From Streptomyces fungicidicus (GTDB lineage: Bacteria; Actinomycetota; Actinomycetes; Streptomycetales; Streptomycetaceae): 64,000 nt of DNA. How positions within the stretch are numbered: position 1 is the stretch's first letter; the number at the start of each line of letters is the position of its first letter. Below the pieces are notes generated by a model. That model was not told where the DNA came from, searched no databases, and saw only the letters and a program-made list of their open reading frames with translations. Shown piece after piece: positions 46,787-55,831 of this stretch. A program made the translations under genes and the position numbers. The DNA lies in assembly GCF_003665435.1 (NCBI RefSeq), contig NZ_CP023407.1, positions 3,162,001 to 3,226,000 on the forward strand, read 5' to 3'.

Positions 46787-47460
46787 TGGTCGGTGTGGCC
46801 ACCGACTCCAGCAGCACCCCGAACAGCGAGAAGCCCCGGCGCGCCCGCCGCACCCGGATGACCGGTGCGGAGCGCCGCCAGCAGCTGCTGGAGATCGGCC
46901 GCACCCTCTTCGCGGCGAAGGGCTTCGAGGGCACGTCGGTGGAGGAGATCGCGGCGCGGGCCGGGGTCTCCAAGCCGGTGGTGTACGAGCACTTCGGCGG
47001 CAAGGAGGGTCTGTACGCCGTGGTGGTGGACCGGGAGATGCGGCGCCTGCTGGACATGGTGACCGGTTCGCTGACGGCGGGCCATCCGCGGGAGCTGTGC
47101 GAGCAGGCGGCGTTCGCGCTCCTCGACTACATCGAGGAGTACACGGACGGTTTCCGCATCCTGGTCCGGGACTCCCCCATCCCCCAGTCGACGGGGTCGT
47201 TCGCCTCGCTGATCTCGGACATCGCCACCCAGGTGGAGGACATCCTGGGCCGCGAGTTCAAGAGCCGGGGCTTCGATCCGAAGCTGGCGCCGCTGTACGC
47301 GCAGGCCCTGGTCGGGATGGTGGCCCTGACCGGCCAGTGGTGGCTGGACGTCCGCAAGCCGAAGAAGGCGGAGGTGGCCGCGCACCTGGTCAACCTGGCC
47401 TGGCACGGTCTGGACGGCCTGGAGCCCAAGCCCCGGCTGATAGGCCACCGGAAGAGCTGA
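46783..47460 (+). CDS. TetR-family regulator of the desaturase operon
   Basis: 225 aa. N-terminal HTH domain (~27-75): RRQQLLEIGRTLFAAKGFEG, VEEIAARAGVSKPVVYEHFG; the remainder is the helical ligand-binding/dimer domain, plausibly sensing acyl-CoA. ATG at 46783 overlaps the desaturase stop codon by 4 bp; ATG at 46786 directly follows. By position it should bind the TACG-N4-CGTA repeats upstream of the desaturase. Confidence 0.9.
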   Translation: MMVGVATDSSSTPNSEKPRRARRTRMTGAERRQQLLEIGRTLFAAKGFEGTSVEEIAARAGVSKPVVYEHFGGKEGLYAVVVDREMRRLLDMVTGSLTAGHPRELCEQAAFALLDYIEEYTDGFRILVRDSPIPQSTGSFASLISDIATQVEDILGREFKSRGFDPKLAPLYAQALVGMVALTGQWWLDVRKPKKAEVAAHLVNLAWHGLDGLEPKPRLIGHRKS

Positions 47461-47504
47461 ACCGGTAGCGCACTGCGATCGTTCTCGAGCCGCACGCCCT
47501 GAGA

Positions 47505-48329
47505 TCAACTCCCCTTGCGCGCGACGGCGAAGACGCGGCGGAAGGGGAACGGGGTGCCGTGGGGGCCCGTCGGGTAGGCGGCGCGCAGGGCGGTGCGGTA
47601 CTCGGCGACGAAGGCGTCCCGGGCCCGCGGGTCGTCGGCGAGGGCGGTGAGGACGGGGCGCAGTCCGGTGCCCTTCACCCAGTCGAGGACCGGGTCCTCG
47701 CCGGTCAGCAGGTGGACGTAGGTCGTCTCCCAGGCGTCGGCCGCGCAGCCCAGGGCGGTCAGGTGCTCCAGGTAGGCCTCGGGGCGGAGCACGGCGTCGT
47801 CGTGGCGCAGGACGCCGTCCAGGCGGTCGCGCCAGCGCGGGGAGCCGGCGATGTCGCGCATCAGGGTGTGGCTGGGGGCGTCGAAGTTGCCGGGCACCTG
47901 GAAGGCGAAGGTGCCGCCGGGGGCGAGCCCGGCGATCCAGTCGGCGAACCTCTCCACGTGTCCCGGGACCCACTGCAGCGTGGCGTTGCTGACGATCAGG
48001 TCGTACGGCTCGTCCGGGGTCCAGGTCCGGACGTCGGCGTGGGCGAAGTCGAGCCGGCCGCCCCCGGAGACCGGGCCCCCGTGGTCGGCGCGGGCCCTGC
48101 CGAGCATCTCGGGCGAGTTGTCGTAGCCGGTGATCCGGGCCGTCGGCCAGCGGCCGGCGAGCAGCGCGGTCACGTTGCCGGCGCCGCAGCCGAGGTCGGC
48201 GACGCGGGGCGGGTCGCCCGGGAGGCCGGGGACGCGGGCGAGCAGGTCGGTGAAGGGCCGGGCGCGGTGTCCGGCGTGACGCAGGTACTGGGCGGGGTCC
48301 CAGGCGGGGGTGGCGGCTGCTGCGGACAT
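47505..48329 (-). CDS. tam: Trans-aconitate 2-methyltransferase
   Basis: 274 aa. SAM-dependent O-methylation of trans-aconitate, which relieves inhibition of aconitase in the TCA cycle. Motifs: WDPAQYLRHAGHRARPFTDL at the N-terminus, SAM-binding VADLGCGAGNVTALLA (~43-58), YDLIVSNATLQWVPGH (~108-123) and GGTFAFQVPGNFDAPSH (~137-153), all characteristic of Tam. ATG at 48329 with GGAGG 4 nt upstream. Divergent from the MarR-type gene tamR, as in S. coelicolor SCO3132-3133, where TamR controls tam. Confidence 0.93.
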   Translation of the reverse strand: MSAAAATPAWDPAQYLRHAGHRARPFTDLLARVPGLPGDPPRVADLGCGAGNVTALLAGRWPTARITGYDNSPEMLGRARADHGGPVSGGGRLDFAHADVRTWTPDEPYDLIVSNATLQWVPGHVERFADWIAGLAPGGTFAFQVPGNFDAPSHTLMRDIAGSPRWRDRLDGVLRHDDAVLRPEAYLEHLTALGCAADAWETTYVHLLTGEDPVLDWVKGTGLRPVLTALADDPRARDAFVAEYRTALRAAYPTGPHGTPFPFRRVFAVARKGS

Positions 48330-48388
48330 GGGGCCTCCCGGGGGTGGTGGACGGGTACCCACCCTCACTCCCCAGACATCTCGACGTC

Positions 48389-48418
48389 AAGAGACTTCAC
48401 ATCAAGAGACTTCACATC
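48389..48418. promoter_or_regulatory. Tandem 15-bp repeats, candidate TamR operator
   Basis: AAGAGACTTCACATC occurs twice in perfect tandem (48389-48403, 48404-48418), preceded by TCTCGACGTCAAGAGA, an imperfect palindrome (48379-48394). The array fills the 113-bp gap between tam and tamR. Confidence 0.6.
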
Positions 48419-48429
48419 GACACAACCAC

Positions 48430-48435
48430 TACACT
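48430..48435 (+). promoter_or_regulatory. Candidate -10 element of tamR, leaderless start
   Basis: TACACT ends 7 bp before the tamR ATG, and no ribosome site precedes that ATG. Transcription would then begin at or next to the start codon, giving a leaderless mRNA. Confidence 0.45.
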
Positions 48436-48442
48436 GATCGCC

Positions 48443-48940
48443 ATGGAGGACGAGGTCGATCGGCTGGTCGCAGCGTGGCGCCGGGAGCGCCCGGACCTCG
48501 ACGTGGAACCGCTCGAGGTGCTCAGCCGGGTGAGCAGACTGGCCCGGCACCTGGACCGGGCACGCCGGCTCGCCTTCACCGAGCACGGGCTGGAGTCCTG
48601 GGAGTTCGACGTGCTGACCGCGCTGCGCCGCGCGGGCACCCCGTACCAGCTCTCCCCGGGGCAGCTCCTCACGCAGACGCTCGTCACCTCGGGCACGATG
48701 ACCAACCGCATCGACCGCCTCACCAAGAAGGGCCTGGTGGAGCGGCTGCCCGACCCCAGCGACCGGCGCGGTGTGCTGGTCCGCCTCACGGCCGAGGGCC
48801 GCGACCGGGCCGATCAGGCGCTGGCCGGACTGCTGGCGCAGGAGCGGGCGATCCTGGCGGAACTCACCCGCGCCCAGCGCGGCGAACTCGCCGGTCTGCT
48901 ACGCCAGTTGACCGCCCCGTTCGACAACATCCCCGGTTAG
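48443..48940 (+). CDS. tamR: MarR-family regulator TamR
   Basis: 165 aa. Winged helix domain (~45-125): FDVLTALRRAGTPYQLSPGQ, GTMTNRIDRLTKKGLVERL, and the wing DPSDRRGVLVRLTAEG. Flanking helices form the dimer. TamR of S. coelicolor responds to citrate/aconitate-type ligands and controls tam and aconitase genes; orthology is inferred from the divergent tam neighbour. ATG at 48443, no Shine-Dalgarno. The 3' end overlaps the convergent LuxR-type gene by 42 bp. Confidence 0.9.
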   Translation: MEDEVDRLVAAWRRERPDLDVEPLEVLSRVSRLARHLDRARRLAFTEHGLESWEFDVLTALRRAGTPYQLSPGQLLTQTLVTSGTMTNRIDRLTKKGLVERLPDPSDRRGVLVRLTAEGRDRADQALAGLLAQERAILAELTRAQRGELAGLLRQLTAPFDNIPG

Positions 48941-49663
48941 GTCGACGGGCCCGACACCCGCCCGCCGGGCGAGGGCCACCGCGGCCAGCGTGGAGTGCAC
49001 GCCCAGTTTCCCGAGCACGTTCTGCATATGGGTCCGCACGGTGTGCGGGGACAGGTACAGGCGCTCGGCGACGGCCTTGCGCCCCAGTCCCGCGACCATG
49101 CACCGCAGCACCTCCCGCTCGCGCGGGGTGAGGGACTCCACGAGCCGTTCGCTCTCGGTGCGGTGCCGCCGGGCCGCGGTCAACTCCCGCAGCACCCCGG
49201 TCAGCAGGGCGGGCGGCAGATGCGTCTCGTCGCGCAGCACGCCCCGGATGACGGTGAGCAGACGGTTCAGCGAGCAGTCCTTGGCCACCCACCCGGAGGC
49301 GCCCGCCTGCAGCGCGAGCGCGGCACGGGCCGGGTCGTCCTTCTCGGCGAGGACCACGATCCTCACCAGCGGCTGCGCCGAACGCACCCCGGTGACCAGC
49401 GACATCCCGTCGACGAGCCCGTCCTCGTCACCGGCCTGCACGGGCACGGCCGGCCGGCCGCCCGGCACCTTGCCGCCCAGATCGGCGTCGACGAGGAGCA
49501 CGTCGAACCGCCGCCCCTCGGCGGCCGCCCGCTCCAGGCAGCGCAGCGCGGCCGGGCCGCTGCCCGCCGCGGACACGTCGACGTCGGGCTCTGCGGCCAG
49601 GGCCGCGGCCAGCGACTCCGCGAAGATGCGGTGGTCGTCGACGACCAGGACTCGAATGCGCAC
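48899..49663 (-). CDS. NarL/LuxR-type response regulator (orphan)
   Basis: 254 aa. Receiver domain ~1-150 with VLVVDDHRIFAESLAAALAA and phospho-acceptor in FDVLLVDADLGG; the lysine region VAKDCSLNRL is present. An extra ~20-residue loop rich in Gly, Pro and Asp follows the phosphorylation site. LuxR HTH ~185-240: LTPREREVLRCMVAGLGRKA and HTVRTHMQNVLGKLGVHS. GTG at 49663 has GGGGG 7 nt upstream; GTG at 49666 is an alternative. No kinase gene adjacent. Its 3' end overlaps tamR in convergent orientation. Confidence 0.85.
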   Translation of the reverse strand: MRIRVLVVDDHRIFAESLAAALAAEPDVDVSAAGSGPAALRCLERAAAEGRRFDVLLVDADLGGKVPGGRPAVPVQAGDEDGLVDGMSLVTGVRSAQPLVRIVVLAEKDDPARAALALQAGASGWVAKDCSLNRLLTVIRGVLRDETHLPPALLTGVLRELTAARRHRTESERLVESLTPREREVLRCMVAGLGRKAVAERLYLSPHTVRTHMQNVLGKLGVHSTLAAVALARRAGVGPVDLTGDVVERGGQLA

Positions 49664-49969
49664 CACGAAACCCCCTTCCCCGAGCTCCTCACAGAGCAGG
49701 GGACTACCCCATCGTCGGAGGTCGACACCGGCGCGGGTACGACGCCGAGGCCCCTGTCACTGCACTCACCTGACCCGGGACGGGCCGCCGCGGCCGCACG
49801 GCCGCCGCCGCGCGACAACCGCCACCCCCGCCCCGGACGCCGTACCCGACCGTCTCGCCCCCGGAACGGCGCCGGCCCCCACCGGCGCTGTTCATCAGGG
49901 TACGGGCGGGGGCCGGGAGCGGAAGCGGATTTGCAGAACTGGCGGCCTGACGCGTTTATGGTGAGCCGC
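49664..49969. other. Non-coding gap between divergent genes
   Basis: 306 bp, GC-rich, with small inverted repeats such as CGCCGG/CCGGCG near 49870-49888. Promoters for both the LuxR-type and GNAT genes must lie here but are not clear. Confidence 0.5.
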
Positions 49970-50410
49970 ATGTTTCGTCTTGAGACAGAAGTCGACAAAG
50001 CCCGACGCGATCTGCTCCACAGGCGGCTGAGGGACACCAACACCGCGGCCTCGGCGGTCCTGCGCGCCCTGCGCGGAACCCCGGCCGCACGCGAATCGCC
50101 TTTGCACGTGTGGGCGTCGGATGCGAACGGCGAGCTGGCCGGCGGCCTGGTCGGCCACACCTGGACGGCCTGGCTGCACGTGACGTACCTCTGGGTCGAC
50201 GACCGCCACCGGGGAGCGGGCCTGGGCTCCTCGCTCCTCGCCGAGGCGGAACGCGTCGCCGCCGGACGCGGCTGCACGGCCTCCCGCGTGGAGACCTGGG
50301 ACTTCCAGGCCCCGGACTTCTACCGGCGCCAGGGCTACGAGGTGGTCTGCGTGATCCCCGACTACCCGCCGGGGATCACGGAGTACACCCTCACCAAACA
50401 GCTGCGCTGA
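49970..50410 (+). CDS. GNAT-family N-acetyltransferase
   Basis: 146 aa compact GNAT domain. Acetyl-CoA loop VDDRHRGAGLGSSLLAEAER (~75-94; R/Q-x-x-G-x-G/A), preceded by strands LAGGLVGHTWTAWLHVTYLW and followed by the core FYRRQGYEVVCVIPDYPPG. Substrate unknown. Possible starts at 49958 and 49970; I use 49970 because GGTGAG precedes it, though spacing is short. Convergent with galK, the two stop codons lying in a small 7-bp hairpin (50404-50421). Confidence 0.85.
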   Translation: MFRLETEVDKARRDLLHRRLRDTNTAASAVLRALRGTPAARESPLHVWASDANGELAGGLVGHTWTAWLHVTYLWVDDRHRGAGLGSSLLAEAERVAAGRGCTASRVETWDFQAPDFYRRQGYEVVCVIPDYPPGITEYTLTKQLR

Positions 50411-50414
50411 GCGG

Positions 50415-51587
50415 TCAGCGCACGCGCCGCGCGCCCGCCGAGGGCACCGCCTCGAAGACGCGGGGAGCGGCGAAGCCGGCCGCCGCGAAGGCCTCTTCCA
50501 CCGCCTTGGTGACGGCGGGGACGTCCGCCTCCTCGGCCAGGACGATGGCCGAGCCGCCGAAGCCGCCGCCGGTCATCCGGGCGCCGAGGGCGCCGGCGGT
50601 GACGGCGGTGTCCACCACCAGGTCGAGTTCCGGGCAGGAGACGCGGAAGTCGTCGCGGAGGGAGGCGTGGCCCTCGACCAGGACCGGGCCGATGGCGCGG
50701 GTCTCGCCCGACTCCAGCAGCCGGACCACCCTCTCCACCCGCTGGTCCTCCGTCACCACGTGCCGGACCAGGCGGCGGACCTCCTCCTCGTCGCCCAGCC
50801 GCCCGAGCGCCGCGTCCAGTTCCGCGTACGGGACGTCCCGCAGGGCGTCGACGCCCAGCAGGGCCGCGCCCTTCTCGCAGCCCGCGCGGCGCTTGCCGTA
50901 CTCGCCCTCGCTGTGGCTGTGCTTGACCTGGGTGTCGACGACGAGCAGGCGCATGCCCTCGGCGGCCAGGTCGAAGGGGATCTGGCGCTGGGAGAGGTCG
51001 CGGGTGTCGAGGAACAGGGCGTGACCGGTCTCGCAGCACGCCGAGGCCGTCTGGTCCATGATGCCGACGGGGGCGCCGACGTAGACGTTCTCCGCGCGCT
51101 GGCACAGCCGGGCCAGCTGCCAGCCGCGCAGGCCGAGGCCGAACAGGTCGTTCAGGGCGAGCGCGACGACGACCTCCAGGGCCGCCGAGGACGACAGGCC
51201 CGCCCCCGCCGGGACGCTCGAGGCCAGGTGGATGTCCGCGCCGGTCACGGTGTGCCCGGCCTCGCGCAGCGCCCACACCACGCCCGCCGGGTAGGCGGTC
51301 CACCGCCTGTCGGACTCGGGGGTCAGGGCGTCCACCGCCAGTTCCACGACCGGCCCGTCCACGTCCGCGGAGTGCAGCCGCAGCACTCCGTCGTCCCGCC
51401 GGGTCACCGCGGCGACCGCGGTGTGCGGCAGGGCGAACGGCATGACGAAGCCGTCGTTGTAGTCGGTGTGCTCACCGATGAGGTTGACCCGGCCCGGTGC
51501 CGCCCACACCCCGTCCGGCGCGGCACCGTACAGCTCCTCGAACCGCTCGGCGACGGACCCCGCGACGGCCTCGCTGGACTCGCTCAT
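50415..51587 (-). CDS. galK: Galactokinase
   Basis: 390 aa GHMP-type kinase; phosphorylates alpha-D-galactose at C1. Galactokinase signature GRVNLIGEHTDYNDGFVMPF (~32-51), ATP-binding PAGAGLSSSAALEVVVAL (~125-142), and C-terminal GARMTGGGFGGSAIVL (~333). ATG at 51587. Last gene of galT-galE-galK; 28 bp after galE. Confidence 0.96.
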   Translation of the reverse strand: MSESSEAVAGSVAERFEELYGAAPDGVWAAPGRVNLIGEHTDYNDGFVMPFALPHTAVAAVTRRDDGVLRLHSADVDGPVVELAVDALTPESDRRWTAYPAGVVWALREAGHTVTGADIHLASSVPAGAGLSSSAALEVVVALALNDLFGLGLRGWQLARLCQRAENVYVGAPVGIMDQTASACCETGHALFLDTRDLSQRQIPFDLAAEGMRLLVVDTQVKHSHSEGEYGKRRAGCEKGAALLGVDALRDVPYAELDAALGRLGDEEEVRRLVRHVVTEDQRVERVVRLLESGETRAIGPVLVEGHASLRDDFRVSCPELDLVVDTAVTAGALGARMTGGGFGGSAIVLAEEADVPAVTKAVEEAFAAAGFAAPRVFEAVPSAGARRVR

Positions 51588-51615
51588 GCCCTGACCCCTG
51601 CCCCTTCGTGACGTT

Positions 51616-52587
51616 CTAGTCGGTCTGCTCGGCGCGCTGCTGCGCGAACTCCCACGCGTCGGCGACGATCCCCGCGAGGTCCGTGCGCGACGGATTCCAG
51701 CCCAGCCTCTCGCGGGCCGTGGCGGCCGACGCGACCAGGACCGCCGGGTCGCCGCCCCGGCGCGGGGCCACGACCTCGGGGATCGGCCGGCCGGTGACCT
51801 TGCGGACCGTCTCGACGACCTCGCGGACGGAGAAGCCCTCGCCGTTGCCGAGGTTGCAGACCAGGTGCTCGCCCGGCGCGGCGGCCCCCAGCGCGAGCAG
51901 ATGGGCCTCGGCCAGGTCGGCGACGTGGATGTAGTCGCGCACACAGGTGCCGTCCGGCGTCGGGTAGTCGTCGCCGTAGACGGAGATCGACTCGCGCCGG
52001 CCCTGGGCCACCTGCAGCACCAGCGGGATGAGGTGCGACTCGGGGTCGTGCCGCTCGCCCTGCCGTCCGTACGCGCCGGCCACGTTGAAGTAGCGCAGGG
52101 AGACCGCGCCCAGCCCGTGGGCGGCCGCCTCGCCGCTGATCATGTGGTCGACGGCGAGCTTGGAGGCGCCGTAGGGGTTGGTGGGCCGGGTGGGCGCGGA
52201 CTCGGTGATCGGCACCTGCTCGGGTTCGCCGTAGGTGGCGGCCGTGGAGGAGAACACGAGCCGGCGCACGCCCGCCTCGCGCATCGCGCCGAGCAGCGCC
52301 ATGGTGCCGCCGACGTTGTTGTCCCAGTACTTCTCGGGCTTCGCCACCGACTCGCCGACCTGTGAGAAGGCGGCGAAGTGCAGCACCCCGTCGTACGACG
52401 AGTCCAGCCATTTGGCGGCGTCGCGGATGTCGCCCTCGACGAACGACGCGCCCGTGGGAACGCCTTCCCGGAACCCGGTGGACAGGTTGTCGAGGACGAC
52501 GACCTCGTGTCCGGCCTCGATCAGATGCTGGGCGACGACCCCGCCGACATACCCCGCACCGCCGGTGACCAGGTACTTCCCGCTCAT
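51616..52587 (-). CDS. galE: UDP-glucose 4-epimerase
   Basis: 323 aa short-chain dehydrogenase/reductase. NAD-binding [20 protein letters not shown] (~6-25), catalytic Ser/Thr region [10 protein letters not shown] (~115), Tyr-x-x-x-Lys in [13 protein letters not shown] (~142), and substrate-binding NVAGAYG. ATG at 52587 overlaps the galT stop codon by 4 bp, so translation is coupled. Confidence 0.95.
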   Translation of the reverse strand: MSGKYLVTGGAGYVGGVVAQHLIEAGHEVVVLDNLSTGFREGVPTGASFVEGDIRDAAKWLDSSYDGVLHFAAFSQVGESVAKPEKYWDNNVGGTMALLGAMREAGVRRLVFSSTAATYGEPEQVPITESAPTRPTNPYGASKLAVDHMISGEAAAHGLGAVSLRYFNVAGAYGRQGERHDPESHLIPLVLQVAQGRRESISVYGDDYPTPDGTCVRDYIHVADLAEAHLLALGAAAPGEHLVCNLGNGEGFSVREVVETVRKVTGRPIPEVVAPRRGGDPAVLVASAATARERLGWNPSRTDLAGIVADAWEFAQQRAEQTD

Positions 52588-53645
52588 GAACTCGCTACCT
52601 CCCGCAGTCGCTGGGCCGCGCGCTCCGGCGGCACGTCGTTGATGAACACGTTCATGCCGGACTCGGAGCCCGCGAGGAACTTCAGCTTGCCGGACGTGCG
52701 GCGGATGGTGAAAAGCTCGAGGTGCAGCGCGAAGTCGTCACGCGTCACGCCCTCGAAGTCCTCCAGCTGCCCGAACGGGGCCTGGTGCCAGGCCGCGATG
52801 TACGGCGTCGGAGGCTCGTTCTCCCCGAAGATCCGGTCGAAGCGCTTCAAGAGTTCCAGATAGACCTGGGGGAACTCTGTGCGCGCCGCCTCGTCCAGCC
52901 CGAGCAGGTCGGGCACCCGGCGCAGGGGGTAGAGGTGGACCTCGTAGGGCCAGTGCGCCGCGTAGGGCACGAAGGCCACCCAGTGTTCACTCCGGAGGAC
53001 GATCCGTTCCTCCGTCAGTTCCCGCTGCAGCACGGCGTCGAAGAGGTTCTCCCCGCCGGTCGCCTCTTTGTGTGCGGCCACTTGGCGCAGCATCAGGGCG
53101 GTGCGGGGGGTGGTGAAGGGGTAGGCGTAGATCTGCCCGTGGGGGTGCTGGAGGGTGACGCCGATCTCGGCTCCCCGGTTCTCGAAGCAGAAGACCTGTT
53201 CGACGGAGGGCAGATGCGACAGCTCGGAGGTCCGGTCGGTCCAGGCGTCGAGCACCAGCCGGGCCTGCGGCTCGCTCAGCGAGGCGAAGGACGCCTGGTG
53301 GTCGGAGGTGAAGCAGACGACCTCGCACCGGCCCGAGTCGCCGGCCAGGGAGGGGAAACGGTTCTCGAAGACCACCACGTCGTACGAGGAGTCCGGGACC
53401 TCGCTCAGCCGGTCGCCCCGGGAGGGGCAGAGGGGGCATTCGTCGGCCGGCGGGTGGTAGGTGCGGCCCTGGCGGTGGGAGGCGATGGCGACGGAATCGC
53501 CCAGCAGCGCGTCGTGGCGCACTTCGGAGGTGGTGACGGTGGCGTCCAGCGGGCGGCGGTCGACGGCGTCCCGCACGGTGTCGTCGCCCAGGTCGTAGTA
53601 GACGAGCTCGCGACCGTCGGCCAGCCGGGTCGAGGTCTTCTTCAC
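52584..53645 (-). CDS. galT: Galactose-1-phosphate uridylyltransferase
   Basis: 353 aa HIT-superfamily enzyme. Active-site [11 protein letters not shown] (nucleophilic His, ~175), zinc-type cysteines in CPLCPSRG (~70), and the C-terminal [16 protein letters not shown] (~235). GTG at 53645 with AGGAG 7 nt upstream. First gene of the Leloir operon, divergent from the symporter; the 176-bp gap carries operator-like repeats. Confidence 0.95.
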   Translation of the reverse strand: MKKTSTRLADGRELVYYDLGDDTVRDAVDRRPLDATVTTSEVRHDALLGDSVAIASHRQGRTYHPPADECPLCPSRGDRLSEVPDSSYDVVVFENRFPSLAGDSGRCEVVCFTSDHQASFASLSEPQARLVLDAWTDRTSELSHLPSVEQVFCFENRGAEIGVTLQHPHGQIYAYPFTTPRTALMLRQVAAHKEATGGENLFDAVLQRELTEERIVLRSEHWVAFVPYAAHWPYEVHLYPLRRVPDLLGLDEAARTEFPQVYLELLKRFDRIFGENEPPTPYIAAWHQAPFGQLEDFEGVTRDDFALHLELFTIRRTSGKLKFLAGSESGMNVFINDVPPERAAQRLREVASS

Positions 53646-53680
53646 TGCGGCACTCCTCTGCACCCACCAGTCACCCAACA

Positions 53681-53750
53681 CAATCGAACATAACACATCA
53701 CAACTCACCAGCGCGCGGCTCTCATCACGATCAAACAAAGAACATCACCA
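53681..53750. repeat. 23-bp imperfect direct repeats in gal control region
   Basis: Copies at 53681-53703 and 53728-53750 agree at 17 of 23 positions and share ATCxAACA...ACATCAC. AT-rich for this genome. The pattern suggests a DeoR- or GntR-type sugar regulator but the protein is not in the window. Confidence 0.55.
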
Positions 53751-53753
53751 GAA

Positions 53754-53772
53754 GTGTTCAGTTACTGAACAC
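53754..53772. promoter_or_regulatory. Perfect palindrome upstream of symporter
   Basis: GTGTTCAG-TTA-CTGAACAC, 8-bp arms and 3-bp spacer, 50 bp before the symporter start. Operator candidate for galactose control. Confidence 0.6.
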
Positions 53773-53821
53773 AGAGGCATAGGTTCCGCACCGGATCAGT
53801 TCGCGAACGAAGCGAGTGTGT

Positions 53822-55501
53822 ATGCAAACCCCCACATATCTGGCCGCAGAGCTTCGACTCCCCACCAACTGGCTGGACTACACGATCCTCGGGATCTACT
53901 TCGTCGTGGTGCTGGGCATCGGCTTCGCGGCCCGCCGCTCGGTCAAGACCAGCCTCGACTTCTTCCTCTCCGGCCGCTCCCTGCCCGCCTGGGTCACCGG
54001 CCTCGCCTTCGTCGCCGCCAACCTGGGCGCCACCGAGATCCTCGGCATGGCGGCCAACAGCGCGCAGTACGGCGTCTACACGACCCACTGGTACTGGATC
54101 GGCGCCATCCCCGCGATGGTCTTCCTGGGCCTGGTGATGATGCCGTTCTACTACGGCAGCAAGGTCCGCTCGGTCCCCGAGTTCCTGCTGATGCGCTTCG
54201 ACAGAGCGGCCCACCTGCTCAGCTCGATCCTCTTCGCGGCCGCCGCCATCCTGATCGCCGGCGTCAACCTGTACGCCCTGGCGATCGTCGTCGAGGCCCT
54301 GCTCGGCTGGCCGCAGTGGGTGGCCATCGTCGTCGCCGGCTTCTTCGTCCTGGCCTACATCACCCTGGGCGGCCTCTCCTCCGCGATCTACAACGAGGTC
54401 CTGCAGTTCTTCGTCATCCTGGCCGCGCTCATCCCCATCACCGTGCTCGGCCTGAAGAGCGTCGGCGGCTGGGACGGCCTGTCCGACTCCCTGAGCGCGT
54501 CGCACGGCGGCGACTTCATGACCGCCTGGGGCGGCACCGGCATCGGCAGCGACAACCCGCTCGGCGCCAACTGGCTGACCATCGTCCTCGGCCTCGGCTT
54601 CGTCCTCTCCTTCGGCTACTGGACGACCAACTTCGCCGAGGTGCAGCGCGCCCTGTCCGCGAAGAACCTCTCGGCGGCCCAGCGCACCCCGCTCATCGCC
54701 GCCTTCCCGAAGATCTTCATCGTGTTCCTGGTGATGATCCCGGGCCTGGTCGCCGCGGTGCTGGTGCCCAGCATCGGCACGCCCGACTCTGACCTGCAGT
54801 ACAACGACGCCATCCCGTACCTGATGGAACAGCTCCTGCCCAACGGCGTCCTCGGCATCGCCGTCACGGGTCTGCTGGCCGCGTTCATGGCCGGCATGGC
54901 GGCCAACGTCTCCTCGTTCAACACGGTCTTCACCACCGACATCTGGCAGAGGTACGTGGTGACCGACCGCGAGGACGCCTACTACGTCCGCTTCGGCCGC
55001 CTGATCACCGCGATCGGCGTCCTCGCCTCCATCGGCACGGCGTTCCTGGCCAGCTCCTTCTCCAACATCATGAGCTACCTCCAGACGCTGTTCTCCTTCT
55101 TCAACGTGCCGATGTTCGTGGTCTTCATCATCGGCATGTTCTGGAAGCGCGCCTCGATGAAGTCCGGCTTCTGGGGCCTGATCGCCGGCACCACCGCCGC
55201 GATGGTCAACTACTTCGTCATCTACAAGCAGGGCATCATCGACATCCCGTCCGACCAGGGCGCCAACTTCGTCTCCGCGATCGCCGGCTTCGTGGCGGGC
55301 GCGGTGGTCATGGTCGCGGTGTCCCTGTTCACCGCCCCCAAGCCCGCCGACGAACTCCAGGGCCTGGTCTACGGCACGCGCTCACCCGGCATGGCGGAGC
55401 CGCCCGCGGAGGGCGACGACGCGTGGTACCGGAAGCCGGCGCTGCTGGGCTGGGGCGCCGTCGTTCTCGCCGCCGCCTGCTACATCCCGTTCTCGTTCTG
55501 A
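53822..55501 (+). CDS. Sodium/solute symporter (SSS family), probably galactose uptake
   Basis: 559 aa, about 14 membrane helices. SSS-family traits: N-terminal LDYTILGIYFVVVLGIGFAA, SLDFFLSGRSLPAWVTGLAF (~45-65), and YITLGGLSSAIYNEVLQFFV, plus FGYWTTNFAEVQRALSAKNL. Resembles SGLT/vSGLT sugar transporters more than proline transporters. ATG at 53822; a GTG at 53816 is possible. Position divergent from galTEK implies galactose or a galactoside as substrate (inference). The small membrane gene follows 21 bp downstream. Confidence 0.9.
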   Translation: MQTPTYLAAELRLPTNWLDYTILGIYFVVVLGIGFAARRSVKTSLDFFLSGRSLPAWVTGLAFVAANLGATEILGMAANSAQYGVYTTHWYWIGAIPAMVFLGLVMMPFYYGSKVRSVPEFLLMRFDRAAHLLSSILFAAAAILIAGVNLYALAIVVEALLGWPQWVAIVVAGFFVLAYITLGGLSSAIYNEVLQFFVILAALIPITVLGLKSVGGWDGLSDSLSASHGGDFMTAWGGTGIGSDNPLGANWLTIVLGLGFVLSFGYWTTNFAEVQRALSAKNLSAAQRTPLIAAFPKIFIVFLVMIPGLVAAVLVPSIGTPDSDLQYNDAIPYLMEQLLPNGVLGIAVTGLLAAFMAGMAANVSSFNTVFTTDIWQRYVVTDREDAYYVRFGRLITAIGVLASIGTAFLASSFSNIMSYLQTLFSFFNVPMFVVFIIGMFWKRASMKSGFWGLIAGTTAAMVNYFVIYKQGIIDIPSDQGANFVSAIAGFVAGAVVMVAVSLFTAPKPADELQGLVYGTRSPGMAEPPAEGDDAWYRKPALLGWGAVVLAAACYIPFSF

Positions 55502-55522
55502 ACGCGGGAGGATTGAGGGACC

Positions 55523-55831
55523 ATGTCCGAGCACTTTTCCGAGCGTGATCTTCAGCAGCAGGTCTCCGATCTGGAGACCAGGTCGACGACGGCCGCGCGG
55601 CTGTTCGACATCCGGCGGATCATCGGTGGGCTGTTCGTCCTGTACGGCGTGATCGTGACGATCGCGGGGTTCACCGCGTCCGACGCGGACATCGACAAGG
55701 CGCAGGGGGTCAACATCAACCTGTGGACCGGGTTGGGGATGCTGGTCCTCGGCCTGCTGTTCCTGCTCTGGCTGAAGCTGAGGCCGACGGCTCCGCCGCC
55801 TGAGCCCCTGCCGGGGGAACGGGAGGAGTAG
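55523..55831 (+). CDS. Small two-helix membrane protein, putative symporter partner
   Basis: 102 aa. A soluble N-terminus (SERDLQQQVSDLETRS) then membrane helices at ~34-52 and ~66-86, ending in a Pro/Glu tail. ATG at 55523 with GAGGG upstream. It is 21 bp behind the symporter gene and likely cotranscribed. Small accessory subunits are known for some SSS transporters, but this family is not one I can name. Confidence 0.75.
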   Translation: MSEHFSERDLQQQVSDLETRSTTAARLFDIRRIIGGLFVLYGVIVTIAGFTASDADIDKAQGVNINLWTGLGMLVLGLLFLLWLKLRPTAPPPEPLPGEREE

